Source: Neoarius graeffei
Taxonomy: Eukaryota > Chordata > Actinopteri > Siluriformes > Ariidae
Direction: 5' to 3'
Length of the DNA: 64,000 nt
Assembly (NCBI RefSeq): GCF_027579695.1
Contig: NC_083587.1
Location: forward strand, 44,507,732 to 44,571,731
Below the pieces are notes generated by a model. That model saw nothing but the letters and a program-made list of their open reading frames with translations, did not search any database and was not told where the DNA came from. Positions 21,712 to 28,794 of this stretch are shown here, in pieces (the first letter of the stretch is position 1; each line of letters opens with the position of its first letter). The position numbers and the translations under genes are program-made.

Positions 21712-24700
21712 GATTAAAAACATGATCACATTTAGAATATACACATAAATACTATAAACCAGTAAGTAAATCCAATATATTAGAGTTGCATTTCGTTTTA
21801 TGATGTATTTTTTCCCTCTTAAACCTAAACTGACCGTGGTAAGTAACATGGGGTAGTCCGTTTTTAAATTCTCCATGATGGGCAATAGGCCAGGGCTAAT
21901 CCACAGATTTTGAGTCACAGCAATATTGACCCTTGTGATGCTGCTCAGCGCAGTTGGAGCCCCACCACCTAAATCCTCCACTCGCACAATTAGAGTGTAG
22001 TCTGGATCCTGCATGACATTCAGTTGCCTGCTCTCTGCACACACACATACAAAAATATGATAATTAGTGAATTATCATAGTTAATTGATAGTTAATTGTG
22101 TATTTACAGTGGTGCTTGAAAGTTTGTGAACCTTTTAGAATTTTCTATATTTCTGCATAAATATGATCTAAAACATCATCGGATTTTCACACAAGTCCTA
22201 AAAATAGAGAAAGAGAACCCAGTTAAACAAATGAGACAAAAATATTATACTTGGTCATTTATTTATTGAAGAAAATGATCCAATATTACATATCTGTGAG
22301 TGGCAAAAGTATGTGAACCTTTGCTTTCAGTATCTGGTGTGACCCCCTTGTGCAGCAATAACTGCAACTAAACGTTTCCGGTAACTGTTGATCAGTCCTG
22401 CACACCGGCTTGGAGGAATTTTAGCTCATTCCTCCAGACAGAACAGCTTCAACTCTGGGATGTTGGTGGGTTTCCTCACATGAACTACTCACTTCAGGTC
22501 CTTCCACAACATTTCGATTGGATTAAGGTCAGGACTTTGACTTGGCCATTCCAAAACATTAACTTTATTCTTCTTTAACCATTCTTTGGTAGAACGACTT
22601 GTGTGCTTAGGGTCGTTGTCTTGCTGCATGACCCACCTTCTCTTGAGATTCAGTTCATGGACAGATGTCCTGACATTTTCCTTTCGAATTCGCTGGTATA
22701 ATTCAGAATTCATTGTTCCATCAATGATGGCAAGCCGTCCTGGCCCAGATGTAGCAAAACAGGCCCAAACCATGATACTACCAGCACCATGTTTCACAGA
22801 TGGGATAAGGTTCTTATGCTGGAATGCAGTGTTTTCCTTTCTCCAAACATAACGCTTCTCATTTAAACCAAAAAGTTCTATTTTGGTCTCATCCGTCCAC
22901 AAAACATTTGTCCAATAGCCTTCTGGCTTGTCCACGTGATCTTTAGCAGACAGTAGACAAGCAGCAATGTTCTTTTTGGAGAGCAGTGGCTTTCTCCTTG
23001 CAGCCCTTTCATGCACACCATTGTTGTTCAGTGTTTTCCTGATGGTGGACTCATGAACATTAACATTAGCCAATGTGAGAGAGGTCTTCAGTTGCTTAGA
23101 AGTTATCCTGGGGTCCTTCGTGACCTCGCCGACTATTACACGCCTTGCTCTTGCAGTGATCTTTGTTGGTCGCCCACTCCTGGGGAGGGTAACAATGGTC
23201 TTGAGTTTCCTCCATTTGTACACAGTCTGTCTGTCTGTGGATTGGTGGAGTCCAAACTCTTTAGAGATGGTTTTGTAACCTTTTCCAGCCTGATGAGCAT
23301 CAGCAACACTTTTTCTGAGGTCCTCAGAAATCTCCTTTGTTCGTGCCATGATACGCTTCCACAAACATGTGTTGTGAAGATCAGACTTTGATAGATCTTT
23401 GTTCTTTAAATAAAACAGGGTGCCCACTCACACCTGATTGTCATCCCATTGATTGAAAACACCTGACTTGAATTTCACCTTCAAATTAACTGCTCATCCT
23501 AGAGGTTCACATACTTTTGCCACTCTCAGATATGTAATATTGGATCATTTTCCTCAATAAATAAATGACCAAGTATAATATTTTTGTCTCATTTGTTTAA
23601 CTGGGTTCTCTTTATCTACTTTTAGGACTTGTGTGAAAATCCGATGATGTTTTAGGTCATATTTATGCAGAAATATAGAAAATTCTAAAGGGTTCACAAA
23701 CTTTCAAGCACCACTGTACAGACTATATGCAATGAACAATGTTTTGTATGCTATTAATATAAAAGCTGAGATAGTTTACTCTATATGTGTGCTACAAATT
23801 TCTGAGATATACACACACGTGCCCTGGATGTCTGAAAAATTTTCCTTTTTGTGATTAGCCAAGCATTCTGTACTGTAGTATACGTAAATGTATGATTCTG
23901 TAATTTGTAGCACAGTCTAGACAGTAACCAAGAGTGCAGTAAAACCTCAATACGAGTCAGTTGTCTTGACAGCAAAGCCACAACTAGGAATGCATCAATA
24001 TCAATACTTGTATTGGGTATCGGTCTAACACCATGCTCATTTCCTCCTACTCATAAAAAATGCTCTGATACCAATGCCCAATACCAACTGTTACTACGCG
24101 ACATAAGCCTAGTGTACACTGTCACACTAATGAAAAGATAACACAAAATGATAGCAATCTGGATACATTTCACCATTAATGGTGACATTCAAAGCAAAGC
24201 AGACTGCAAACTGTCCTCTGTGAAATTATGAAGCGGAGGAACTAAAGGATCTTGCTACAGTAGAAGTAACCTGGCAAACTTGTTTGTGTGTGCGCATGTG
24301 TGTGCGCGCGCCATGGTCGCACCAACACGTTGGACACAAGTGAAGAAGGGGTTGTTCTCGACTGGTATCTCGTTCTTTGGAAGGCAGAATTCATCAAACT
24401 TCTTCTTCAGAACGTCAACACTCCCCCGAGCTTCTCCACGACTGTACCTCACTCCAGGTCTAGCTCTTAGTGATGCAGCTCCTAGAACACACAAATAGTT
24501 ACACAATCCCACAAACACAAACAGCTTTTACCAAAGCGGTTTGGATGGTTGTCTTACCCTCTTCTGTGGTGGAAATTTCGCCAGTGTTTGGGTCAATGGT
24601 AAAGAAAGCTACACCAGTAGGGTTGGGGATTTGGCTCTCAATACTGTAGCTCAGTTGTGAATTGGGTGTGTCCGGATCATCGGCATCCGTGGCAAACACA

Positions 24701-27700
24701 CGGACAATTGAACTTCCTACATTCAAACAGGAAGATGAAATTACAATACATTTTAAGTCCCTCAAGGCTCAGCAATAGGTCCTTTGGCTTGTTTTCATTT
24801 CAGTAGGTACGTCTCACCTGCAGGTGAATGCTCTCTGATAGTTCCACTATACTGGACCTGATCAAAGATAGGAGGATTGTTGTTGACATCCACAACATGG
24901 AGAACAACTGTGCAAGGTCCATCGACGGTTTCACCATCAGCTGAAAGTGCCCCAATCTACAATAAAATGCATTTGTAAATGTTAATAATACTGTGGGTTT
25001 CACAATTATAGTTTTGGGAATCCTAACACACCTAAAGGCAGCACAGTGAGACAGCGAATAGTGTTTCTGCCTCAAAGCTGACCTCAGGTTTCTATCTGTG
25101 TGGAATTCATGGACTTTCAACCCGTATCCTTGTGGCTTCCTTCCAGTTGCCTCCTACCTCCCAAAAAACATGCCGATACATGGCTTGGCTATGGTAAATT
25201 GCCCCTAAGTGTGTGAATGTGCATTATCACCATTTCTTCAATAGATAATCTCACTTGTATACAATAGACTTGTACTGCTGCTGTAATTATAACGACTATG
25301 ATGCTCATACTGAAGATCCTTTCACATTTAGTGCTGTTACACAATGCCTAAGTGAGCAGTATCATACTACACAAATAAAACCGAATTTAATTAAATCTGT
25401 GTGTGTTTGTGATGCCCTGCGTTGATGTCTCATCCAGGGTGTATTTCCGCCTCATGCCCAGGATAGACACTAGATCCACTACAACCCTGACCATAATAAA
25501 TCAGTTGCTGAAGATGAATGAATGAATGAATGAATGAACTAGAAAAGCACTCAGAGAGCGCAGACCTCCGCCAAGAATCCTTTAAAAAAATCCGGGATCC
25601 AGAAGGTGATCCGGATCACCGCCAAAATTTAATGGATTGTTACTTGTGCCCAGTCACACCTCTGGAAAAAATTTCAGAGCAATCCGTTGATAACTTTTTC
25701 CGTAATGTGACAAACCAACAAACAAACAAACCAACGCTACCGAAAACATAACCTCCTTGGCAGAGGTAATGAATGAAAAGACCAAACCCACCTCATGAAA
25801 GCCTTAGTGATATGTCAATGAGCGTGATCAGGAGAGGAAACCTTGACATCAGATAGCTCAGTAGGTTAAGAAACTCTGTTCTATGTTACAGTGTACTAAA
25901 AACATTAACCAAGAGGAAAGTATATTTAGCCTATTATTAAATGAGTCAAAATTCTCTTCAATAAAAATGATGTTTCGAAAAATAAATCCTCATTCTATTT
26001 GTCCAGCTATTTTTAAAAGGATAATATTTGTCTTACACTTAGAGTATGTTTTTTTCCTGGGCTCCATTCCAGTGCTTCTGAAAGGTACAGCCAGCCATCA
26101 GTAGATATGTTGATCTTCCCCTCTGTCTCACCGCTCACCAGATAAGATGACACGCCCTCTGCTGTGGATATAAACTGCACATGAAAAGAGTTAGCACATT
26201 AAAGGAATACATCACTAATGAACGGCTGACGCTGTGTGAAAGCGAGTACGGCTCAGTTAATATGAATGCATTAGTTTAGCTCCATTCTATTAGATTTCAC
26301 TTATTGTTAGTACTTTTGGGTTTCATGTGAAAGCTGAAATGATTATGGAAATCACAGATAACCAAAATATTATATATTGTCAAGTGAATAAAAACATTAA
26401 ACAGAAAGAAAAAAAAACGTGACTAAAATTAAAGAGGTAGAGTAGAGTGGGGTAGTACGCCCCCGTGGGGTAATACGCCCCCGGCCTGTTTTACCCAAAA
26501 TAACCACCAGATGGTGCAAAGTTACATTTCTATTGTTGCTATGGACTGGCTTGACAACGGGATATACAAATATCCACTGTGGATCGCATATCAGCAACGC
26601 AGCAGAGAGAAATCAAATTTCATAGTAAGTGATATAATTTTCAGATATCAGTAAAACTGTATTTAGATAGCTGCGATTTCGTCAGATATCACAGCTGTGT
26701 ATGTGGTATGAGTAGACAAGTCAGTAAGTTAAAAAAAATACATTAGGTATAAAAAGTTGAATCACATTTTGAAAGTAAGACCCTTTTTTGTAAAAGTGTA
26801 GTCTGTGGGGTAAAACGCCCCCTTAATGGCGGGGTGAATGGCCCCCAGGGGGCATCGTTTCCTTTTATCATAATTACTGTATTTCATACATTTCTGAATA
26901 GCAGATACATAGTTTTTAATAACATCTCGCTTACCTGGTTGAGTAAAGCAAGTAATTTGAACTTAATATTAAAAATAATTGAAATAAAAAAATTGAAATT
27001 AAAATGTGAAATATAATAAAATAATGCATCTATTCATTAATTCAGGGATATTTTCTTGTTTCTTTCACATTATAGGCTTAAGTAAACACTTTTGCTATCC
27101 AAACAGCTTTTTTTGAGTGAGGGGGCCTATTGCCCCACCTCAGGGGGCCTTTTACCCCACTGGGGGGGTAAAAGGCCCCCTTGGCACAATGTTTTTGTTA
27201 AAAAAAAAAAATTTAAGTATTAACTTTAGGCAAACTTTAGGTGGCATTATTGTTCATGTCACTGTTGCCAAAAACTATGATTAAAACTAAACACATGGTT
27301 CATTTCAACTTGGAGAAAAACTGAATTTTCCTTAAGGGGGGGCTTTCCCCCCACTCTACTCTAATATCATCAATAAGATCGGCACTTGATATTTGCTTCT
27401 TACCTGAAAAATAGCATATGGCACTGGTGTGGCTTCTTGCACTTCCAAGAGTTTATCTTCTAATTGTCCTTTCTTATCATCTAGCCCAGCTCCACAAGCC
27501 TGTGTAAAAAATAAATAAATAAAACATTATATACATTTTCTATCCACATTCACTGGATATGAGCAACTGCACGCTCTGATTGGCTACTCTACTACTAGGC
27601 TATCAGCTCATATACCGTGAGTAGAGAAAAACAAAATGGCGGAGCGTGTTGCTGAACCAACCAAAGACGAAATAAAAACTCGACTCGAAAACAAAACTCG

Positions 27701-28779
27701 AAAAAATATTTTTTAAACAGCAACAAAATACGGAATAAAAGTATTTGATAGTAAGAACGGACCTTTTTATTTTTCAAGACTTATTATTATCATCATTTTT
27801 CACAAATCGCTCCTGTCATTTCGCCGTTTGTTTACATTCTAAGCGGAGATGATTTTGTCGGACATTTTGTATAAAGTTCTTCTCTCATCTCATCTCATTA
27901 TCTGTAGCCACTTTATCCTGTTCTACAGGGTCGCAGGCAAGCTGGAGCCTATCCCAGCTGACTACGGGCGAAAGGCGGGGTACACCCTGGACAAGTCGCC
28001 AGGTCATCACAGGGCTGACACATAGACACAGACAACCATTCACACTCACATTCACACCTACGGTCAATTTAGAGTCACCAGTTAACCTAACCTGCATGTC
28101 TTTGGACTGTGGGGGAAACCGGAGCACCCGGAGGAAACCCACGCGGACACGGGGAGAACATGCAAACTCCACACAGAAAGGCCCTCGCTGGCCACGGGGC
28201 TCGAACCCGGACCTTCTTGCTGTGAGGCGACAGTGCTAACCACTACACCACCGTACCGCCTGTATAAAGTTCTTATTTATTGAATTTGCAAAAAATAAAA
28301 ATGCTCCATTTCTGAAAATCCAGTAAATGTGGATAGAGTAAACAGTTATTCCACTCAATCTTGTCATACATGGCTTATAGCCAACTTGGCGCTACCGTGC
28401 ATGCCTCGTATGACTCGATTTCGTGGAATAACCGTTTTGTGTGTATTATACATGACTGGTGTTGTACATTTAAAATTCCTTTAAAATTTCCATGGCACTG
28501 CCTCGTTAAAACAGAGGCTGATGGGGTGATGTTCATGTGCTTTTTGGTTGACAGTTAGGTGTTATTAATCTTTAGTGATTAAAAATAACAACCGAGAGTG
28601 GACTTTAGTACAGTTACTGATTTACAGGAAACAAGACTACACAAGTGCAAGGTGTTGAAAGTCTGAAGTGGTTAGTAACCAGGCTACTGTCTGCTTAGAG
28701 AAGATATCTTCAACACATGCTACACACTTACAGAGCAGACAAGAAGAGTCAGGAGCAGCAGCAGCTGTAGGCTTGCCAT
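2985..28779 (-). CDS. cdh17: cadherin-17 (LI-cadherin), complete gene of 17 coding exons
   Basis: Calcium-dependent homophilic adhesion protein of epithelial basolateral membranes, mainly intestine in vertebrates. Joining the exons listed separately gives 2466 nt, 821 aa; human CDH17 is 832 aa. Every junction has GT/AG and matching phase, and exon-by-exon similarity to human CDH17 is clear. Signal peptide about 1-16; seven EC repeats with linkers DVNNNPP (117-123), a motif-less linker near 234-238, DVNDNPP (331-337), DLNNEIP (438-444), DVDEPP (556-561) and DVNDNYP (656-662); membrane-proximal Cys at 756, 758 and 764; membrane span about 775-800; tail of about 20 aa rich in Lys then Thr with no catenin-binding region, as expected for the 7D-cadherin class. 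No frameshift or stop in any exon, so probably functional. Introns are filled with mobile elements. The neighbour upstream on the same strand is rad54b, as in mammals apart from gem. Confidence 0.95.
3166..3432 (+). mobile_element. fragment of a Crypton-like repeat family
   Basis: Partial copy of the family best seen at 14350-14851: the left end with ATTGGCTACTACTAGGCTAT, the start codon context followed by MAE-like codons near 3260, then a jump to the terminal hairpin (GGCTGATAGCC pairing with GGCTATCAGC). The central part is deleted. Confidence 0.65.
4294..5833 (+). mobile_element. Tc1/mariner element, inactive
   Basis: Long terminal inverted repeats of roughly 130 bases (AAACCCCATTCCCAG outward) bound about 1.54 kb. 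The plus-strand transposase begins at an ATG at 4632, shows a helix-turn-helix region ([13 protein letters not shown]), the first catalytic Asp block WSDEST near 5070, the second block FEQDNARPH near 5320 and the third block [11 protein letters not shown] near 5410. Frameshifts near 4930 and 5190 and further breaks inactivate it. A SINE lies immediately to the right. Confidence 0.9.
5839..6217 (-). mobile_element. tRNA-derived SINE
   Basis: Copy of the main SINE in minus orientation, from the (ATGAG)n tail at 5839 to the tRNA-like head at 6217. It sits directly next to the right end of the Tc1 element. Confidence 0.9.
6932..7304 (+). mobile_element. tRNA-derived SINE, young copy with target-site duplication
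   Basis: Reference copy of the main SINE family here. The head GGCGGCACGGTGGTGTAG contains an A-box-like GGTGTAGTGG, and GGTTCGAGCCC is a consensus B box, so it carries an RNA polymerase III promoter. The body is about 370 bases. The tail GGGATAGGCTCCAGCTTGCC...GATAAAGCGG followed by ATGAG repeats resembles the 3' tail of L2-type LINEs, which would explain how it is mobilised. A 13-base duplication (ATGTCAAAATTGG) flanks it at 6919-6931 and 7305-7317. Confidence 0.95.
7408..7524 (-). CDS. cdh17: cdh17 exon: membrane-proximal Cys motif and start of membrane span
   Basis: Encodes residues 753-791, with CNCTQMGYC (equivalent to the human CSCVEGSC region) and the start of the hydrophobic span ([11 protein letters not shown]). 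Phase 1 at both ends. Donor CG|GTAAGC at 7402-7407. The acceptor AG is directly preceded by the CTAT microsatellite. Confidence 0.92.
7528..7599. repeat. (GATA)n microsatellite
   Basis: About 17 near-perfect tetranucleotide units. On the cdh17 sense strand it reads (CTAT)n and ends at the CTACAG acceptor of the exon at 7408-7524. Confidence 0.98.
7694..7804 (-). CDS. cdh17: cdh17 exon: EC7, C-terminal part
   Basis: Encodes [20 protein letters not shown] and following residues to about 752; aligns with human EC7 after the NGT motif. Acceptor TTTGTAG, donor G|GTAAGG. Confidence 0.92.
7954..8181 (-). CDS. cdh17: cdh17 exon: EC6-EC7 junction
   Basis: Residues 640-715, including the linker LMDVNDNYP and the EC7 start ([15 protein letters not shown]). 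The acceptor is the first AG of a tandem CAGAG (ATCAG|AGGGTC). The donor ATG|GTAGAT splits the codon for Gly716. Confidence 0.92.
8391..8722 (+). mobile_element. second tRNA-derived SINE family
   Basis: The head GCTGGCCTAGTGGTTAGCATG followed by CTGCCTCTTGACTGGGAGA and a degraded B box is tRNA-like. The body ends GGGAAGACCAGTTCCTGGTA and GGGAGGGACTTTGACTTTTG, a known teleost SINE layout. It is unrelated in body and tail to the more common SINE here. Confidence 0.75.
8740..9143. other. cdh17 intron, no feature recognised
   Basis: AT-rich intronic sequence in which I see no gene, paired termini or clear repeat. Confidence 0.5.
9331..9704. mobile_element. nested small element, AATTTGCGCTA ends
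   Basis: Bounded by AATTTGCGCTA and its inverse TAGCGCAAATT, interrupting the outer element. No coding content. Class unknown. Confidence 0.5.
9986..11203. mobile_element. nested non-autonomous element of about 1.2 kb
   Basis: Inverted ends ATGAGTAGCACGCT and GCATGCTACTCAT, flanked by TGTT on both sides. The related half copy at 18823-19121 reads straight through this point (ACATGTTATTTCAT), giving an empty-site control. No coding region seen. Confidence 0.65.
11458..11580. repeat. dispersed teleost repeat fragment
   Basis: Segment containing GGTGTCCAATCTCATCC and CAAACAGGAACCACACC, which I recognise as part of a common teleost repeat. No boundaries determined. Confidence 0.4.
11716..11846 (-). 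CDS. cdh17: cdh17 exon: EC6 core
   Basis: Residues 596-639, [10 protein letters not shown] through RIIAYES. The donor TCAG|GTGGGA was chosen because it makes EC6 the same length as in human CDH17 and fits phase 1 of the next exon. A stronger-looking donor (ACT|GTAAGT) lies 41 bases downstream. At the position of the human RGD tripeptide this protein has EGD. Confidence 0.88.
12099..12859. mobile_element. non-autonomous DNA transposon, CTGTGTCCGAAATCA ends
   Basis: 761 bp bounded by CTGTGTCCGAAATCAGTCAC and its near-perfect inverse at 12840-12859, with inner related repeats (CACTATATAGT-type). No transposase frame. Lies in a cdh17 intron. Confidence 0.8.
13382..13626 (-). CDS. cdh17: cdh17 exon: EC5 end and EC6 start
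   Basis: Residues 515-595 plus two bases of codon 596. [14 protein letters not shown] and the [13 protein letters not shown] stretch match human ENPEPLVFGVKY; linker DVDEPPVF, then [11 protein letters not shown]. Donor AT|GTAATA, acceptor TTGTAG. Confidence 0.93.
13785..13976 (-). CDS. cdh17: cdh17 exon: EC5
   Basis: 64 codons (residues 451-514), both ends phase 0. Contains [20 protein letters not shown], matching human QATDADEPFTGSSKILYHI. Acceptor GTGCAG, donor CGG|GTAGGA. Confidence 0.94.
14066..14142 (-). CDS. cdh17: cdh17 exon: EC4 end
   Basis: Short exon, residues 425-450, with [15 protein letters not shown] matching human VIDINDQIPIFEKSD. Acceptor ATCTAG, donor GAT|GTAAGC. Confidence 0.93.
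14350..14851 (+). mobile_element. Crypton-like non-autonomous repeat with a DUF3504-like N-terminus
   Basis: Inverted blocks TTCTATCCACATTCATTGGA and its partner near 14728-14748, followed by a palindromic terminal region of about 107 bases (AACAGTTATTCCAC pairing with GTGAAATAACTGTT). A start codon at 14455 opens [15 protein letters not shown]; after one frameshift the text continues [12 protein letters not shown]. This resembles the N-terminal part of the DUF3504/Crypton tyrosine-recombinase family. Related copies lie at 3166, 27535 and 55280. Family assignment is inference from short similarity. Confidence 0.6.
15011..15270 (+). repeat. tandem pair of 5'-truncated SINE tails, 130-bp units
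   Basis: Two near-identical 130-bp units (15011-15140 and 15141-15270), each ATTGGATGG plus the last 120 or so bases of the main SINE. A third ATTGGATGG follows at 15271. This looks like one truncated insertion with a 9-base target duplication, later duplicated through that repeat. Confidence 0.85.
15591..16409. mobile_element. non-autonomous DNA transposon rich in GACTCGGACTCG motifs
   Basis: Ends CAGGCTTGTAGT and ACTACAACACTG are inverted copies. Both inner flanks are built from repeated GACTCGGACT-type words, as in a common teleost repeat family. No transposase frame found. Confidence 0.7.
16482..16691 (-). CDS. cdh17: cdh17 exon: EC4 core
   Basis: Residues 355-424, including [18 protein letters not shown] and the [15 protein letters not shown] stretch. 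Acceptor CCTTAG, donor G|GTGAGG. Phase 1 at both ends. Confidence 0.94.
16827..16977 (-). CDS. cdh17: cdh17 exon: EC3-EC4 junction
   Basis: Residues 305-354, with [15 protein letters not shown] and [10 protein letters not shown], nearly identical in pattern to human LEIHVKVKDINDNPP...VFEVQENERLG. Acceptor CATTAG, donor G|GTAAGA. Confidence 0.95.
17520..17819 (-). pseudogene. hAT-type transposase N-terminal fragment
   Basis: About 100 codons: a C-x2-C ... H-x4-H zinc-finger-like start ([10 protein letters not shown]...[12 protein letters not shown]), a Ser-rich linker, then [23 protein letters not shown], the pattern of the BED-like N-terminus of vertebrate hAT transposases. The frame breaks near 17522; the adjacent frame continues with [14 protein letters not shown], so a frameshift ended it. 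The rest of the transposase is absent. Located in a cdh17 intron. Confidence 0.65.
18074..18804 (+). mobile_element. non-autonomous element X, copy A, with a small basic ORF
   Basis: Ends with inverted GTAGACTGCTTTTCAGATTT / GAAAGGCCGTCTAGTTT. Copies B (31415-32221) and C (51718-53292) share the same layout. An ATG at 18382 opens a 42-residue Lys/Arg-rich frame ([16 protein letters not shown]..., ending [10 protein letters not shown]) that is conserved in all three copies. A GCATTGTGGGA motif lies just upstream. I do not recognise the protein. Confidence 0.7.
18823..19121. mobile_element. right half of a CAGTACC-type Tc1 MITE
   Basis: Matches 9767-9985 plus 11205-11313 of the element at 9144-11313 without its nested insertion. 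It ends at the terminal repeat near TTTGACTGGTTTTA. Confidence 0.75.
19129..19808. mobile_element. hAT-like non-autonomous element
   Basis: Ends TAGTGCTGTCAA and TTGACAGCACTA, with inner TTAATCGCGATTAA-type palindromic words, inserted in an AT dinucleotide run (AT-rich 8-base target). A second small element, with TTCGAACTA / TAGTTCGAA ends at about 19288-19545, is nested inside. Confidence 0.7.
19288..19545. mobile_element. nested small element, TTCGAACTA ends
   Basis: Inverted TTCGAACTACGGGGG and CCCCCCGAAAATATCGG...TAGTTCGAA flank about 260 bp inside the hAT-like element. No coding content. Confidence 0.5.
19816..21432 (+). mobile_element. Tc1/mariner element with nearly complete transposase
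   Basis: Terminal inverted repeats of about 200 bases (GTGGGGCAAAAAAGTATTTAG outward) bound 1.6 kb. The transposase starts at 20190 ([18 protein letters not shown]), has an HTH ([19 protein letters not shown]), then [22 protein letters not shown] and [11 protein letters not shown], the three catalytic blocks. Single-base deletions near 20750 and 20830 and a CGA-to-TGA stop at 21061 inactivate it. It lies about 100 bases from a cdh17 exon. Confidence 0.95.
21433..21515. repeat. (TG)n(TA)n microsatellite
   Basis: Compound dinucleotide run directly between the Tc1 end and the cdh17 exon at 21532. Confidence 0.98.
21532..21663 (-). CDS. cdh17: cdh17 exon: EC3
   Basis: 44 codons (261-304), phase 0 at both ends. 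[20 protein letters not shown] matches human FPFSIDQEGDIYVTQPLDRE. Donor GGG|GTAAAT, acceptor TTTTAG. Its length is a multiple of three, so skipping it would keep frame. Confidence 0.96.
21670..21709. repeat. (CA)n microsatellite
   Basis: About 20 CA units; on the cdh17 sense strand a (TG)n tract a few bases before the acceptor of exon 21532-21663. Confidence 0.97.
21835..22034 (-). CDS. cdh17: cdh17 exon: EC2 end and EC3 start
   Basis: Residues 194-260. [18 protein letters not shown], then [10 protein letters not shown], matching the human VTENIWKAP linker, which lacks a DxNDN calcium motif. Acceptor GTGCAG, donor ACG|GTCAGT. Confidence 0.94.
22107..23716 (-). mobile_element. Tc1/mariner element with a transposase lacking only its C-terminus
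   Basis: 1610 bp flanked by TA, with inverted repeats of about 216 bases (CAGTGGTGCTTGAAAGTTTG outward). The minus-strand transposase begins near 23349 ([20 protein letters not shown]), with [25 protein letters not shown] and [11 protein letters not shown], so all three catalytic acidic residues are present. The frame ends at a TGA (22489-22491) where related elements have CGA, removing about 60 residues. Lies in a cdh17 intron. Confidence 0.95.
24337..24483 (-). pseudogene. possible gag-like fragment of a Ty3/gypsy-type retroelement
   Basis: A short minus-strand frame includes [20 protein letters not shown], which resembles the 'KFDEYFVPKKN' block of gag-like proteins in fish gypsy elements. 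It is preceded by an AG acceptor-like TTCTAG, but cdh17 phase and similarity skip straight over it, so I do not treat it as an exon. Only the one short block supports the call. Confidence 0.3.
24558..24716 (-). CDS. cdh17: cdh17 exon: EC2
   Basis: Residues 141-193. [20 protein letters not shown] and the [16 protein letters not shown] stretch. Acceptor TTGTAG, donor G|GTAAGA. Confidence 0.95.
24818..24956 (-). CDS. cdh17: cdh17 exon: EC1-EC2 junction
   Basis: Residues 95-140. [20 protein letters not shown] aligns with human IKVKDINDNRPTFLQSKYEG. Acceptor TTGTAG, donor G|GTGAGA. Confidence 0.94.
25034..25540 (+). repeat. old, diverged SINE-related copy
   Basis: GGCAGCACAGTGAGACAGCG ... CTGCCTCAAAGCTGACCTCAGG and a distant tail (TCATCCAGGGTGTATTTCCGCC ... 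GATGAATGAATGAATG) follow the SINE layout with many changes. Confidence 0.6.
25541..25775 (+). repeat. dispersed repeat, probable RTE-type LINE tail
   Basis: Contains CCAGAAGGTGATCCGGATCA, CCGTTGATAACTTTTTCCG and the ending CATAACCTCCTTGGCAGAGG, a tail seen in widespread animal RTE-type repeats. Assignment is from memory. Confidence 0.5.
26037..26174 (-). CDS. cdh17: cdh17 exon: EC1 core
   Basis: 46 codons (49-94), phase 0 at both ends. [20 protein letters not shown] aligns with human FELTGETDNIFVIEREGLLY. Acceptor GTGCAG, donor AGT|GTAAGA. Confidence 0.93.
26438..27363. mobile_element. non-autonomous element with TAGAGTAGAGTGGGG ends
   Basis: The ends TAGAGTAGAGTGGGG and CCCCACTCTACTCTA are exact inverse copies over 15 bases. 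Inside, words such as GGGGTAATACGCCCCC and GGGGTAAAAGGCCCCC recur in both orientations. No coding region. Confidence 0.75.
27404..27499 (-). CDS. cdh17: cdh17 exon: mature N-terminus
   Basis: 32 codons (17-48), phase 0. [17 protein letters not shown] matches human FSIYEGQEPSQIIFQ at the start of EC1. Acceptor ACACAG, donor CAG|GTAAGA. Confidence 0.92.
27535..28440 (+). mobile_element. Crypton-like repeat split by a SINE
   Basis: Same family as 14350-14851 (start codon at 27635 opening [20 protein letters not shown]), interrupted between 27881 and 28261 by a SINE. The terminal hairpin follows to 28440. Confidence 0.6.
27882..28260 (-). mobile_element. tRNA-derived SINE with 14-bp target duplication
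   Basis: Full copy in minus orientation flanked by TGTATAAAGTTCTT at 27868-27881 and 28261-28274. It is younger than the Crypton-like repeat it interrupts. Confidence 0.95.
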
Positions 28780-28794
28780 AATGAGAAATAATTC
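28732..28794 (-). CDS. cdh17: cdh17 first coding exon: signal peptide
   Basis: ATG at 28777-28779; encodes [16 protein letters not shown], a clean hydrophobic signal peptide. The exon is bounded by a polypyrimidine acceptor CCCTCCAG (exon start 28794) and donor TCT|GTAAGT. The 15 bases before the ATG are 5' UTR. Confidence 0.92.

Noticed and set aside
24255-24518. Open frame between two cdh17 exons with an acceptor-like AG
   Set aside because: The exons on either side join in phase and match human CDH17 without a gap, and the frame resembles a gag-like retroelement segment rather than a cadherin.
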